DNA of 64,000 nucleotides from Halanaerobium saccharolyticum (GTDB lineage Bacteria; Bacillota; Halanaerobiia; Halanaerobiales; Halanaerobiaceae), in assembly GCF_004362045.1 (NCBI RefSeq), contig NZ_SNWX01000008.1:1-64000 (forward strand), written 5' to 3'. The translations under genes were made by a program, and so were the position numbers. This document shows positions 52,555 through 61,207 of this stretch, piece by piece; the first letter of the stretch is position 1, and every line of letters begins with the position of its first letter. The notes under the pieces were generated by a model that saw nothing but the letters and a program-made list of their open reading frames with translations, did no database searches and was not told the DNA's origin.

Positions 52555-53232
52555 ATTATTGATAAAGATAAGATGAAAATAAAAATAATTAAAAATGGAC
52601 CCTACTGTGTCTTTGGTTTTGTACCATTAACTGAAAAGATAATTACTCCAGTGGATAAACATTATGAATATCGAGGGGGTCGTAAACTACCGCAAAAAGA
52701 CACCTATTCGCTCTGCCGCTGTGGAAAAACTAAAACACCACCTTTCTGTGATGGCTATCATGAGCGGATAGATTTTGATGGTGAAGAAACTGCATCTAAA
52801 TTGCAATATGATACAAGAGCAGATCTCCTATCAGGCAGAAAAATTGATTTAATGGATGATCATCGCTGTGCTTTTCTTCGTTTTTGTCATACTGAAAAAG
52901 GTAAGACCTGGGATTTGATTGAGCGATCTGACAAGCTGGAAGAAAGAAAACTGGCAATTAAATCAGCCGAAGAATGTCTGGCAGGAAGATTAACTGCAGT
53001 TTCTAAAGAAGGTTTAAAACTGGAAAAAGATTTTAAGCCAGCAGTAGAAATTCTGCAGGACCCTGAAAAAAATGTTAGTTCTGCTATCATTGTCAAAGGC
53101 AAAATAGAAATTGAAGGAGCAGATGGAGAAAAATATGAGCCCAGAAATACTTTAGCTCTCTGCAGATGTGGTGAGTCAGATAATAAACCATTCTGTGACT
53201 GCAGTCATGTGCATACTGGTTTTAAAGAATAA
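52555..53232 (+). CDS. Double CDGSH iron-sulfur protein
   Basis: The 225-residue protein has two CDGSH-type 2Fe-2S motifs, LCRCGKTKTPPFCDGYH (near 57-73) and LCRCGESDNKPFCDCSH (near 202-218), with a DUF1271-like middle (CAFLRFCH). It probably transfers electrons or Fe-S clusters. A TTG at 52528 has no ribosome site and the ATG at 52573 has a poor one. ATT at 52555, 6 nt after GAGGTG, fits best and would be a third AUU start. The start is uncertain. Confidence 0.8.
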   Translation: MIDKDKMKIKIIKNGPYCVFGFVPLTEKIITPVDKHYEYRGGRKLPQKDTYSLCRCGKTKTPPFCDGYHERIDFDGEETASKLQYDTRADLLSGRKIDLMDDHRCAFLRFCHTEKGKTWDLIERSDKLEERKLAIKSAEECLAGRLTAVSKEGLKLEKDFKPAVEILQDPEKNVSSAIIVKGKIEIEGADGEKYEPRNTLALCRCGESDNKPFCDCSHVHTGFKE

Positions 53233-53266
53233 TTTAAAACATAAGAAATAATTGAGGAGGATCAGA

Positions 53267-54376
53267 ATGAGCCTAAAAATTATGCATACAGGTGATGTAC
53301 ACCTGGGAATGAAATTCAATCAATATCCCCAGATCAGTAATGATCTGGAAGAGGCCCGCTATCAGGCTTTAGAAAATATAATTATAGAAGGAAATCAGAG
53401 AAATGTTAATTTGTTGGCTATTGCAGGTGACCTTTTTGATAAAGCCAATATCAAAAGTGTTAATATCAAAAAAACTATAGATATTCTGGATAAATTTGCA
53501 GGTGATGCAGTTCTGATTTTACCCGGAAACCATGATTACAGTGATGGTATTACAGCTCTCTGGGATCAATTTAAAAAAGATATTAAAGGGAGAATGCTGA
53601 TTTTAGACCAGGAAAGGATTTATGATCTTAATGATTTTGGGATTTCAGCTGCTGTTTATCCTGCCCCCTGTGATAGCAAACTCTCCAGCGAAAATAAGCT
53701 GGGGTGGATTAAAAGTTTAAATGAACGGCCGGATTCAAATTATCATCTGGCCTTAGCTCACGGGGCTCTGGCAGGCTTTTCTCCTGATTTAAATGATGAT
53801 TATTTTAAAATGACAAAAGAAGAATTACTTGATTTAAATATGGATCTCTGGCTGCTGGGACATTCTCACCTACCCTATCCTGAAATGAAAAATGTAAAAA
53901 TGCAAAAAATATTTAATAATGGAACCCCAGAACCAGATGGAATGGACTGCAGTCATCCTGGATATGCCTGGTATATAGAATTAGATGAAAAAAAACAGGT
54001 TCAGGCGGAGCAGATTAGAACCGGCAATTATCATTTTTCTGATTTAGAAAAGAAAATAAGTTCTCAGGCTGAACTAAAAAATCTAGTTAATCAGATCCTG
54101 GATTCTGAGCCAGAAAATAAAATTCTGCGCTTAAAGCTTAAAGGAAAGCTTTCCCGGGAGGACTTTGCAGTTAAAGATAGATATCTGACTAAATTGAGGG
54201 ACAACTGTTTTTATGCAAAAATTGATCAGAGTGCTTTAAATATCAAAATAGATCAGGATTTAATTACAGAAGAATTTGTTGAAAATTCATTTCCTCATCA
54301 GCTTTTGAGTGAGCTTGGAGATAATAGTCAGGCACAACAGCTGGCCTATAAAATGCTAAAGGAGGTACAGCAGTGA
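53267..54376 (+). CDS. SbcD/YhaO-like DNA exonuclease (metallophosphatase)
   Basis: The 369-residue nuclease has the five Mre11-type motifs: GDVHLG (D10, H12), AGDLFD, LPGNHDY, LALAHG and LLGHSHLP. With the SbcC-like ATPase it forms a Mre11-Rad50-type end-processing complex. AGGAGG selects ATG 53267. The ATPase gene overlaps by 4 bp, indicating coupling. Confidence 0.9.
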   Translation: MSLKIMHTGDVHLGMKFNQYPQISNDLEEARYQALENIIIEGNQRNVNLLAIAGDLFDKANIKSVNIKKTIDILDKFAGDAVLILPGNHDYSDGITALWDQFKKDIKGRMLILDQERIYDLNDFGISAAVYPAPCDSKLSSENKLGWIKSLNERPDSNYHLALAHGALAGFSPDLNDDYFKMTKEELLDLNMDLWLLGHSHLPYPEMKNVKMQKIFNNGTPEPDGMDCSHPGYAWYIELDEKKQVQAEQIRTGNYHFSDLEKKISSQAELKNLVNQILDSEPENKILRLKLKGKLSREDFAVKDRYLTKLRDNCFYAKIDQSALNIKIDQDLITEEFVENSFPHQLLSELGDNSQAQQLAYKMLKEVQQ

Positions 54377-56802
54377 AAATAAAAAGTTTTGCAGCTGAGA
54401 TTTTTGCAGGTATCAATGATAGAAGCTATCAATTTGATGATGGCTTAAATATACTGCTGGGTGATAATGAGGCTGGAAAAAGTACAGTAATCAATGCTAT
54501 TTATGCCTCCTTATTTATCGGTCCTCAGATTAAATTAAATACAACTGAGGGAAAAGAATTTAAAGAGAGATTTCTGCCCTATCCAGATGGAGATTATGCT
54601 GAGGCAGAAGTTGAATTTGAAGTGGATAGTTCAGAGTATAAATTTTATAAAAAATGGAGCAACAGTAATTATAGGGGGTTTTTAGAATTAGCTGATGGCC
54701 GCAGAATAGAAAACCCAGCAAAAATTGCAGAATATAAAAAAGATATTTTCCCGTATGGTAAAAGCACCTATCAGAATATAGTTTTTAGCAGTCAGCAGGA
54801 TATTAAGTCAACTTTAAAAAGAATTAATGCAGAAGAAAATCCAGAATTGATTGATACAATTAATTCCTTCCTGCGCAGAGCGGTAATGGAATTGGATGGT
54901 GTTTCTATTGATCAATTTCGCAGTAAAATAGATAATGAACTGGAAGCACTGACAAAAAAATGGAATCTTGAAACAGATGCTGTAAGTAACAGTGATCGGG
55001 ATATTAACAATCCTTATAAAGTTGGAACCGGAGAAATTTATGACAGTTATATTGCTAAAGAAAAACTGAGAAGAAAAATTAAGGAAAGTAAAATTAACGA
55101 AAGAAGGTTTGAAGAGCTGGGTCTGGAAATCAAAAAATTAAAGAAAGAAGAAACAGATTTAGTTAAAAAAATTAAAGAGCTTTCGGAAATAGAAGCGGAA
55201 ATCAATCAGCGGGCAGCAGTTGAGATAGAAGCAGAAAACATACTGGATAAGATTAAAAAAATCAGTAAAACAGCTCAAAAATGGCCGCAGTTTAAAGCTG
55301 AAATAGCAGAACTGGCAGAAAAAAGAAGTAAAGCAGAAAACAAATTAAGAGAATTAGAAGCAGAAAAGAAAAGGGCCAAAAAGCTGCAGTTAAAAAATGA
55401 AATAAAAGATAGGGTTGAGCAGATTAAAGCAGCAGAAAACAGATTGCAGGAACTGCAGAAATTAAAATCTGAGGCCAGGGTGTCTCAGGACCAGGTCGAA
55501 AAAATGGAAACATACAAAAATAAAATAGCAGAGACAAAAGCCAGTCTTAAAGCAGCAAGATTAAAAGCTAAATTGAACTTTTCTGCATCAGATCAAATTA
55601 GAGTATTAACTGGAGTTGAAGGGGAAGAAAGAATTTCTGAAGGAGAGATTATCGAAGCGGATGGATATTTGAGAATCAAAACTGATCAGATCGATATAGA
55701 AATTGAATCTGCAGAAATTGATTTTGACAGCCTCAGGGAAGAATATATTTTAAACCAGAAAAAGTTTGAGAAATTAAAGACAGAAATTCAGGTTGAAAGT
55801 CTGGAGCAGGCAAGAGAAAAGTTAAATAAAATTACCGAAATTAAAAGTAAAATTGATGTTACAAAAAACAGGATTAACGAACTTTTAGCTTCAGATAAGT
55901 TAGAAGCCCTGGAAAGCGAATTAACTAAACTTGAACAAATAGAAACTGCAAGAGAGATTGAGTCTTTAAATCCTGAAATTGAAGATTTAAAAACTGAAAT
56001 CTCTGAATTAAATACAGAAATTAAAATTAGAGAAAATAGAATAAATGAATGGCAGGAAGAATATCAGTCGCTGACTGAACTGGAATCTATTTTAGCAGCT
56101 AAAAAAGAGAGAAAAGAAGAGTTAAAGGAAAATTTAGATGAACTGGCCTCTTTACCTGCTGAATACAGCTGTGCCAGTGAATTTATTAATGATCTAAAGG
56201 CAAAAAGAGCAAAAAGAGAAGAGTTAAATCAGAGTCTGAGAGATAAATTAGAGCAGCATCAGGAATTAGAAAATTTATTACCCACAGCTTCTACCAGAGA
56301 GATGGAGTCTGAACTTAAGGACCTGCAAAATAAATTTGAAAGTTTAAAAAGTAAAGCTAAAAACTTACTTGAAATAAAAAAAGTTTTTGAAAGAAAATTA
56401 GAGGAGATGGATCAGGACTCATTTAAGCCTTTAATAAATTCTTTCAGCAGGAATCTGCAGCAGTTAACAGCAGGTAAATATGAGGCAGGTAAAATTGATG
56501 CCAATTTTTCGGTTAGACTAAAATCAAAACAGAAACAGGAACTGCCTGGCAAATTTGAATTACTCTCCTATGGTACTTATGATGCAGCTGCTCTTGCCTT
56601 AAGATTTGCTATTTTTGATAATCTTTTTAGTAATCATGGTGGTTTTATAATTTTAGATGACTGCCTGGTAAATTTTGATCCAGAGCGGAGAAAAAATGCA
56701 GTCGAACTAATCAAAGAATATCAAAAGAAATATCAGATTATTTATACTACCTGTGATCCGGAGCGAGCAGCTGAATTTGAGGCAAATATAATACAGATTT
56801 AA
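54373..56802 (+). CDS. SbcC/YhaN-like coiled-coil ATPase
   Basis: The 809-residue Rad50-type ATPase has Walker A GDNEAGKST (30-38), long Glu/Lys-rich coiled coils (about 210-340 and 470-650), a middle globular segment and the Walker B region FIILDDCLVNFD near 755. There is no CxxC zinc hook, and length matches YhaN rather than the 1000-residue SbcC. It starts with GTG behind GGAGG within the SbcD gene. DNA repair is the likely role. Confidence 0.9.
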   Translation: MKIKSFAAEIFAGINDRSYQFDDGLNILLGDNEAGKSTVINAIYASLFIGPQIKLNTTEGKEFKERFLPYPDGDYAEAEVEFEVDSSEYKFYKKWSNSNYRGFLELADGRRIENPAKIAEYKKDIFPYGKSTYQNIVFSSQQDIKSTLKRINAEENPELIDTINSFLRRAVMELDGVSIDQFRSKIDNELEALTKKWNLETDAVSNSDRDINNPYKVGTGEIYDSYIAKEKLRRKIKESKINERRFEELGLEIKKLKKEETDLVKKIKELSEIEAEINQRAAVEIEAENILDKIKKISKTAQKWPQFKAEIAELAEKRSKAENKLRELEAEKKRAKKLQLKNEIKDRVEQIKAAENRLQELQKLKSEARVSQDQVEKMETYKNKIAETKASLKAARLKAKLNFSASDQIRVLTGVEGEERISEGEIIEADGYLRIKTDQIDIEIESAEIDFDSLREEYILNQKKFEKLKTEIQVESLEQAREKLNKITEIKSKIDVTKNRINELLASDKLEALESELTKLEQIETAREIESLNPEIEDLKTEISELNTEIKIRENRINEWQEEYQSLTELESILAAKKERKEELKENLDELASLPAEYSCASEFINDLKAKRAKREELNQSLRDKLEQHQELENLLPTASTREMESELKDLQNKFESLKSKAKNLLEIKKVFERKLEEMDQDSFKPLINSFSRNLQQLTAGKYEAGKIDANFSVRLKSKQKQELPGKFELLSYGTYDAAALALRFAIFDNLFSNHGGFIILDDCLVNFDPERRKNAVELIKEYQKKYQIIYTTCDPERAAEFEANIIQI

Positions 56803-56982
56803 GCAGCTCTAATCTGTGATCGTATAAAAAAAGAATTTGACAGATATAATTCTGCCAGAGACTTTCCTGTGCCCTTTAAAATTTCTTTAGGCTGGGCAAC
56901 TGCAGAAGAGAAGAATATAAAGTTAACCGAAATTTATAATCAGGCTGATAAAAATATGTATAAAAATAAGGGTAGAAAGTAA
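56803..56982 (+). pseudogene. C-terminal remnant of a GGDEF (diguanylate cyclase) gene
   Basis: Directly after the SbcC stop, an open frame of 59 codons reads the end of a GGDEF domain: FPVPFKISLGWATAEE followed by YNQADKNMYKNKGRK and a stop. It has no start and lacks the GGDEF site itself. It is short and easily missed. A deletion apparently fused it to the end of the SbcC gene. Confidence 0.75.
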
Positions 56983-56984
56983 AA

Positions 56985-57080
56985 ATAAAAGTAAAAAGGC
57001 AAAAAAAATACAAGGTTCTGACGAATCTTCGTCGATCTCCTGTTTACAGTTTGTCTTTTTACTTTTCTTATTCTTTCCTT
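56985..57080 (+). other. Large hairpin, probable terminator or RNA structure
   Basis: GTAAAAAGGCAAA (from 56991) pairs with TTTGTCTTTTTAC (ending 57062), and flanking AAAGTAAAA/TTTTCTT extends the stem. An inner stem TGACGAA/TTCGTCG lies inside. Terminator function after the SbcC unit is plausible. Confidence 0.55.
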
Positions 57081-57082
57081 TT

Positions 57083-57563
57083 ATTTTAGATTTAGTCCTC
57101 CATTACTATCTTTGATTTGCTCAAAGATTATTATTAAAGAAGCTTATTCCTTAATAATTTCTTTTTACTTACCATTAATAGTAACTTCTTTGGAATTGAT
57201 CTTAAATTAACTCTCATCAATCTGATCAATTGAACTCTCATTTGACTTCTTCTAAATTTAAAATAAACTTAATTGAATAAGAATTTCAAAACACTACTTG
57301 TAAACATTTAATCTTAGGACTTCCTCAGAACCTTGTATATATAGTATAGTCCTAAAACTGAGAAATATCAAGGTTGAAAAATGTCGATTAAAGAAAATTA
57401 AGTTTTAATATCTTCCATTTTTAAACAAATACTAAATATATCATTAGTTTTCAGAAAATAGTCTCTATTATAAATATAATTTAAGAAACTCATATTATTT
57501 ACACTGAAACAAATAAATGTTAAACTTAAATAATCTGGAATAACACAATTGGGAGGAATAAAA
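57083..57563. other. Gene-free AT-rich region with alternating inverted repeats
   Basis: No gene was recognised in about 480 bp. Between 57315 and 57375 three short segments and their complements are interleaved (AGGAC/GTCCT, CTCAG/CTGAG, AACCTTG/CAAGGTT), which would form mutually exclusive stems. The racemase gene lies downstream, so this may be its regulated leader or another deletion scar. Confidence 0.45.
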
Positions 57564-58262
57564 ATGAAAAAAATTGGTTTAATTGGTGGAATGAGCTGGG
57601 AATCTACAGTTGATTATTATAAAATATTGAATAGAGAAGTTAAGAAAAGACTGGGTGAGCCTCATTCAGCAGAGATAATTATGTATTCGGTTGATTTTGC
57701 AGAAATAGAAAAACACCAGTCTGCAGGTGAATGGGGTAAACTAAGTGAAAAAATGATTTCAATTGCGCAAAAATTAGAAGCTGCTGGAGCAGAGATGATT
57801 TTAATTGGCGCCAATACTATGCATCAAATGGCACCTAGAGTACAGGCAGATATTACTATCCCCCTGCTGCATATTGCAGATGCAGCTGCAGAAAAAATCG
57901 AGGCTGAAGCTTATAAGAAAGTTGGACTGCTGGGGACTAAATATACTATGGAAGGCGATTTTTATAAAAATAGAATTGAAGAAAAGTATGATCTAGAGGT
58001 CATAATTCCTGAGTCAGAAGCCAGAGATTATATTCACCAGGTTATTTACCAGGAACTTATTTCTGGAATATTAAAAGATGAGTCAAGAGAGCAGTTTAAA
58101 AAAATAATTGAATCTTTAAAAGAAAAAGGGGCAGAGGGAATTATTTTAGGTTGTACTGAAATTCCGTTATTAATTAAAGATCAAGACAGCAGTCTTCCAC
58201 TTTTCAATACAACTGAATTACATGCAAAAAAAGCAGTTCAATTTGCTTTAAAGGAATTTTAA
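57564..58262 (+). CDS. Aspartate/glutamate racemase-family protein (YgeA-like)
   Basis: The 232-residue racemase has GGMSWEST at the start and LGCTEIPLL as the second catalytic Cys. At the first catalytic position the block reads ANTMH, with Thr or Asn instead of Cys, as in YgeA-type broad-specificity amino acid racemases. It makes D-amino acids without a cofactor. GGGAGG selects ATG 57564. Confidence 0.85.
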   Translation: MKKIGLIGGMSWESTVDYYKILNREVKKRLGEPHSAEIIMYSVDFAEIEKHQSAGEWGKLSEKMISIAQKLEAAGAEMILIGANTMHQMAPRVQADITIPLLHIADAAAEKIEAEAYKKVGLLGTKYTMEGDFYKNRIEEKYDLEVIIPESEARDYIHQVIYQELISGILKDESREQFKKIIESLKEKGAEGIILGCTEIPLLIKDQDSSLPLFNTTELHAKKAVQFALKEF

Positions 58263-58327
58263 TCTAAATAGGGTTAAATTATTTTAGAATAATGAAATGA
58301 TAAATTTTTAATTAAGAGGTGAGATTA

Positions 58328-58885
58328 ATGTTTGCTAATAAATTAGTAGCAAGAGCAATGGAATATGCCGCTAAAGCCCATCGCGGTGGCTATCGAAAAG
58401 GGGGAGATGTTCCCTATATTGTACACCCTTTTGAGGTGGCAATGATTTTAAAGGAAAATGCTTTTGAAGATAAAATTATAGCTGCTGGACTGCTTCATGA
58501 CCTCTTAGAAGATACAGAAGTAACGAGATCTGCTTTGAAAGAAGAATTTAATCAGGAAATTCTTGAGCTTGTTATATCAGCTTCTGAGAAATTACCGGGT
58601 AGAGAAGAAAGAAGCTGGGACTTAAGAAAAAAACAGACAATTAATTATCTTCAAAAAGAGGCAGCTTTTATTAATAAGGCTATTTGCTGTGCTGATAAAC
58701 TCAGCAATGCCCGCAGTATTTTAAGAGATTTGGGAAAGGAATCAGCAGGTTTCTGGCAGAGATTTAGTGCTCCCAAAAAGAAACAGCAGTGGTACTATGA
58801 GTCTCTGGTCGTAAGCTTAAAAGAACTGGAAGGTTTAAAAATGTATGGTGAATTTAAAGAAGTAGTTGCTGAAATATTTAAGTAA
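58328..58885 (+). CDS. SpoT/Mesh1-like HD-domain alarmone hydrolase
   Basis: The 185-residue protein is a stand-alone HD domain with YAAKAHRGG...YIVHPFEVA, LLHDLLEDT and a late DKLSNARS block, the SpoT hydrolase layout. It probably removes the 3'-pyrophosphate of (p)ppGpp. It sits 1.7 kb upstream of the alarmone synthetase at 60543. AAGAGGTGAG selects ATG 58328. Confidence 0.85.
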   Translation: MFANKLVARAMEYAAKAHRGGYRKGGDVPYIVHPFEVAMILKENAFEDKIIAAGLLHDLLEDTEVTRSALKEEFNQEILELVISASEKLPGREERSWDLRKKQTINYLQKEAAFINKAICCADKLSNARSILRDLGKESAGFWQRFSAPKKKQQWYYESLVVSLKELEGLKMYGEFKEVVAEIFK

Positions 58886-58901
58886 ATTTTAAAAAAACAT
58901 G

Positions 58902-58966
58902 AAAAACCCGCTTATTTCCTCAACTTTTAGAAATAAATTGAAGAGCAATAGCGGGTTTTGTTTTTA
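58902..58966. terminator. Bidirectional terminator after the HD gene
   Basis: AAAAACCCGCT pairs with AGCGGGTTTTG around a large loop that contains its own TTATTTC/GAAATAA stem. TTTTT follows on the plus strand. Confidence 0.7.
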
Positions 58967-58971
58967 AATTA

Positions 58972-59169
58972 TTACAGATAGAGAATATAAACCAATAATC
59001 CATGAGTGGACGCCAGAATAACTGTTATATAAGCAAATATTTTATGAAGTTTCAAATTTAGTCTGGGATTTAAATTAAAAACCTTTCTAAAAAATCTAAT
59101 CCCCAGTAAAAAGGTTATTAACAGTGAAGTCAGGGCACTAATGCCCAGTGGTATTATCCATTGGCTCAT
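58972..59169 (-). CDS. Small membrane protein, possibly b-type-cytochrome-like
   Basis: The 65-residue protein has two hydrophobic segments (7-26 and 44-64) with a basic loop between them. The KLHKIFAYITVILASTHG part has His residues in a helix as in small cytochrome b561-like or ferric-reductase-like proteins; this is tentative. GGAGGAGG precedes the ATG. It follows the small exported protein by 44 bp in the same direction. Confidence 0.65.
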   Translation of the reverse strand: MSQWIIPLGISALTSLLITFLLGIRFFRKVFNLNPRLNLKLHKIFAYITVILASTHGLLVYILYL

Positions 59170-59213
59170 TTTGACCTCCTCCAGTAAAGTTAGAACTATA
59201 TTTATTGTATAAT

Positions 59214-59558
59214 TTATTCAACAGTTATTTCCTTTTCTCTGCTGCCAAATTTACTGCATTCAGCAGTTAAAGTAATAGTATCTCCTGATTTAGCTCCCGG
59301 AATCATATAATGTAAATATTGAACATCCTGATCTGTCTGGGTAATAAAGCTGTGTTCAATATTTTGATCATCATTTAAACGGACTGTAACATTGTTTACA
59401 TAATGATCACTTATATTGTTAGAATTATGAGTGATAGTGACTTCCAGCATGTTATTTTCAGTGTTGAAAGACATTTCTACTTCTCCGGGTGGATGTGCAG
59501 AAATACTAAGAGTTAAACTAAGAATCAGAACAACAGCTAATAGCAAAACTTTTTTCAT
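59214..59558 (-). CDS. Exported desulfoferrodoxin/SoxZ-like beta-sandwich protein
   Basis: The 114-residue protein has a signal peptide (1-21, ending SISA) and an all-beta domain with AHPPGEVEMSF, HNSNNISDHYVNNVTVRLN and ECSKFGSREKEI. The HY-V-N pattern resembles the desulfoferrodoxin/SoxZ-like fold, but a full Fe site (four His and one Cys) is not evident. It is probably a periplasmic partner of the small membrane protein at 58972. GAAAGGGG precedes the ATG. Confidence 0.65.
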   Translation of the reverse strand: MKKVLLLAVVLILSLTLSISAHPPGEVEMSFNTENNMLEVTITHNSNNISDHYVNNVTVRLNDDQNIEHSFITQTDQDVQYLHYMIPGAKSGDTITLTAECSKFGSREKEITVE

Positions 59559-59814
59559 AATTATAACCCCTTTCTAATTTAAATATTGGCTGTAATAATA
59601 TAATTAAACATAAAAACTATAATTCCTGCTTATATAAAATTATTATAAGTTGAATTTTACCTATTTTGTTTAAAGCTTAAATTTTTAATTGACTGCCTAA
59701 ATTCTATTTTATAAAAAGGATTTTTAGTCTAAATACTGAACTATAATTAAAGTACTAGTTTAGAAATGTATTTCCAAAAGAGGTATAATAATGCTAAAGG
59801 AAGGTGAAATGTAA

Positions 59815-60483
59815 GTGTGGAATAGAAGTGAACTCAAAGAAAAGGCAAAGGGGAAATTAAAAGGTTTTTACTGGCAGGCATTTTTAGTTAGTTTTATCCT
59901 TGTTATAACAGGTGGCAGCCACAATAAACTTGATTGGGGTGGATCTGGTAGTACTACTTCTGGAACTTCGGGAGCAGGAGAATTTGCATTAGAGGTCGCT
60001 CTAATTGCTGTTCTGGGAGTATTAATTTTATTTGCTTTACGTATTTTTTTAGGATATGTTCTGGAAGTAGGAGGTAGAAAATATTTTATTGAATTAAGCA
60101 GGGGGAGTTCTGAGATTTCATATCTGCTAAAATATTTTGATAAAAAATATTATAAAAATATTATTATTGCCCTCTTGATCAGGGGAATCTATATTTTCTT
60201 ATGGACTCTACTTTTAATTATTCCCGGGATAATTAAAATGTATCAATATCGCTTTGTCCCTTATATTATAGCTGAAAATCCGGAGATAGATCATAACGAA
60301 GCTTTAAGTCTCAGTCGAGAAATAACTGACGGAGAAAAAATGGATATTTTTATACTTGATCTTTCTTTTTTAGGCTGGTTTTTCTTAGGGGCCCTTTTTT
60401 TCGGAATAGGAATCTTATTTGTACAGCCCTATTATGATGCTGTTAATGCAGAACTTTATCAAAAGTTAAAAGTGAGAGTCTAA
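59815..60483 (+). CDS. DUF975 membrane protein
   Basis: The 222-residue protein has the DUF975 layout: ELKEKAKGKLKG at the start, four to five membrane segments, LLIIPGIIKMYQYRFVPYI and ENPEIDHNEALSLSREI. The function is unknown. The start is GTG, with AAAGGAAGGTG upstream. A second alarmone synthetase gene follows 60 bp later. Confidence 0.82.
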   Translation: MWNRSELKEKAKGKLKGFYWQAFLVSFILVITGGSHNKLDWGGSGSTTSGTSGAGEFALEVALIAVLGVLILFALRIFLGYVLEVGGRKYFIELSRGSSEISYLLKYFDKKYYKNIIIALLIRGIYIFLWTLLLIIPGIIKMYQYRFVPYIIAENPEIDHNEALSLSREITDGEKMDIFILDLSFLGWFFLGALFFGIGILFVQPYYDAVNAELYQKLKVRV

Positions 60484-60542
60484 AAGTTTCATTATCAATT
60501 GACAGGATTGTTTTATACTGCAGTTAATTGGGGGAAATTATT

Positions 60543-61178
60543 ATGGCCAATAGAAAAAAAGTGAATCAGGCAGTTAAACAGTTTCAAAAACAGAGACACA
60601 ATTATGTAAATCTGAGGGCAGAAGTTGAAGTAATTTTAAGAGAAGCCTTAAATGAAAATGATATTGTTTTTCACAGTATAGAAAGTAGAGTAAAGTCTGT
60701 TGAAAGTTTTAGGGAAAAAGCAGAGCGAGATAAATATAGTGATCCAATAAATGAAATTACTGATTTAACAGGAATTAGAATAATTACTCTTTTTGAGAAG
60801 GAAATCCATCAAATCAGTGATATTATCAAAGAATTATTTGAAATTGATTATGCCCGCAGTGAAGATAAATCTGATCTGCTTGATGCAGATAAAATGGGTT
60901 ATAAATCTATTCATTATATTGCAGAACTCAGCCGGGATAAAATTACTACAACTGAACTTGAAAGTTTTGCAGGACTTAAATTTGAAATTCAAATTAGGAG
61001 TATACTTCAACATGCCTGGGCAGAAATTGAGCATGATCGCAATTATAAATTCAAAGGAGAACTGCCCAAACATCTACAGCGTCGTTTTTATGCTCTGGCT
61101 GGTATGCTGGAAATTGCTGACCGGGAATTTAATATTCTTTCGGAAGAAGTAGAAAAGTTTCGTCAGGGTGAAGAATAA
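60543..61178 (+). CDS. Small alarmone synthetase, second copy
   Basis: The 211-residue RelA/SpoT synthetase domain has ESRVKSVESFREKA, ITDLTGIRI, MGYKSIHYIAEL and FEIQIRSILQHAWAEIEHD. It is more divergent than RelQ at 15885 and could be any small synthetase subgroup, including toxic ones. The HD hydrolase at 58328 would counter it. GGGGGAA selects ATG 60543. Confidence 0.85.
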   Translation: MANRKKVNQAVKQFQKQRHNYVNLRAEVEVILREALNENDIVFHSIESRVKSVESFREKAERDKYSDPINEITDLTGIRIITLFEKEIHQISDIIKELFEIDYARSEDKSDLLDADKMGYKSIHYIAELSRDKITTTELESFAGLKFEIQIRSILQHAWAEIEHDRNYKFKGELPKHLQRRFYALAGMLEIADREFNILSEEVEKFRQGEE

Positions 61179-61207
61179 TATAATTTTAGTTTACAGGAGG
61201 TTTTTAA

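Noticed and set aside
57120-57260. Minus-strand ORF of about 36 basic residues
   Set aside because: No family, and low-complexity Lys/Leu composition expected from AT-rich DNA.
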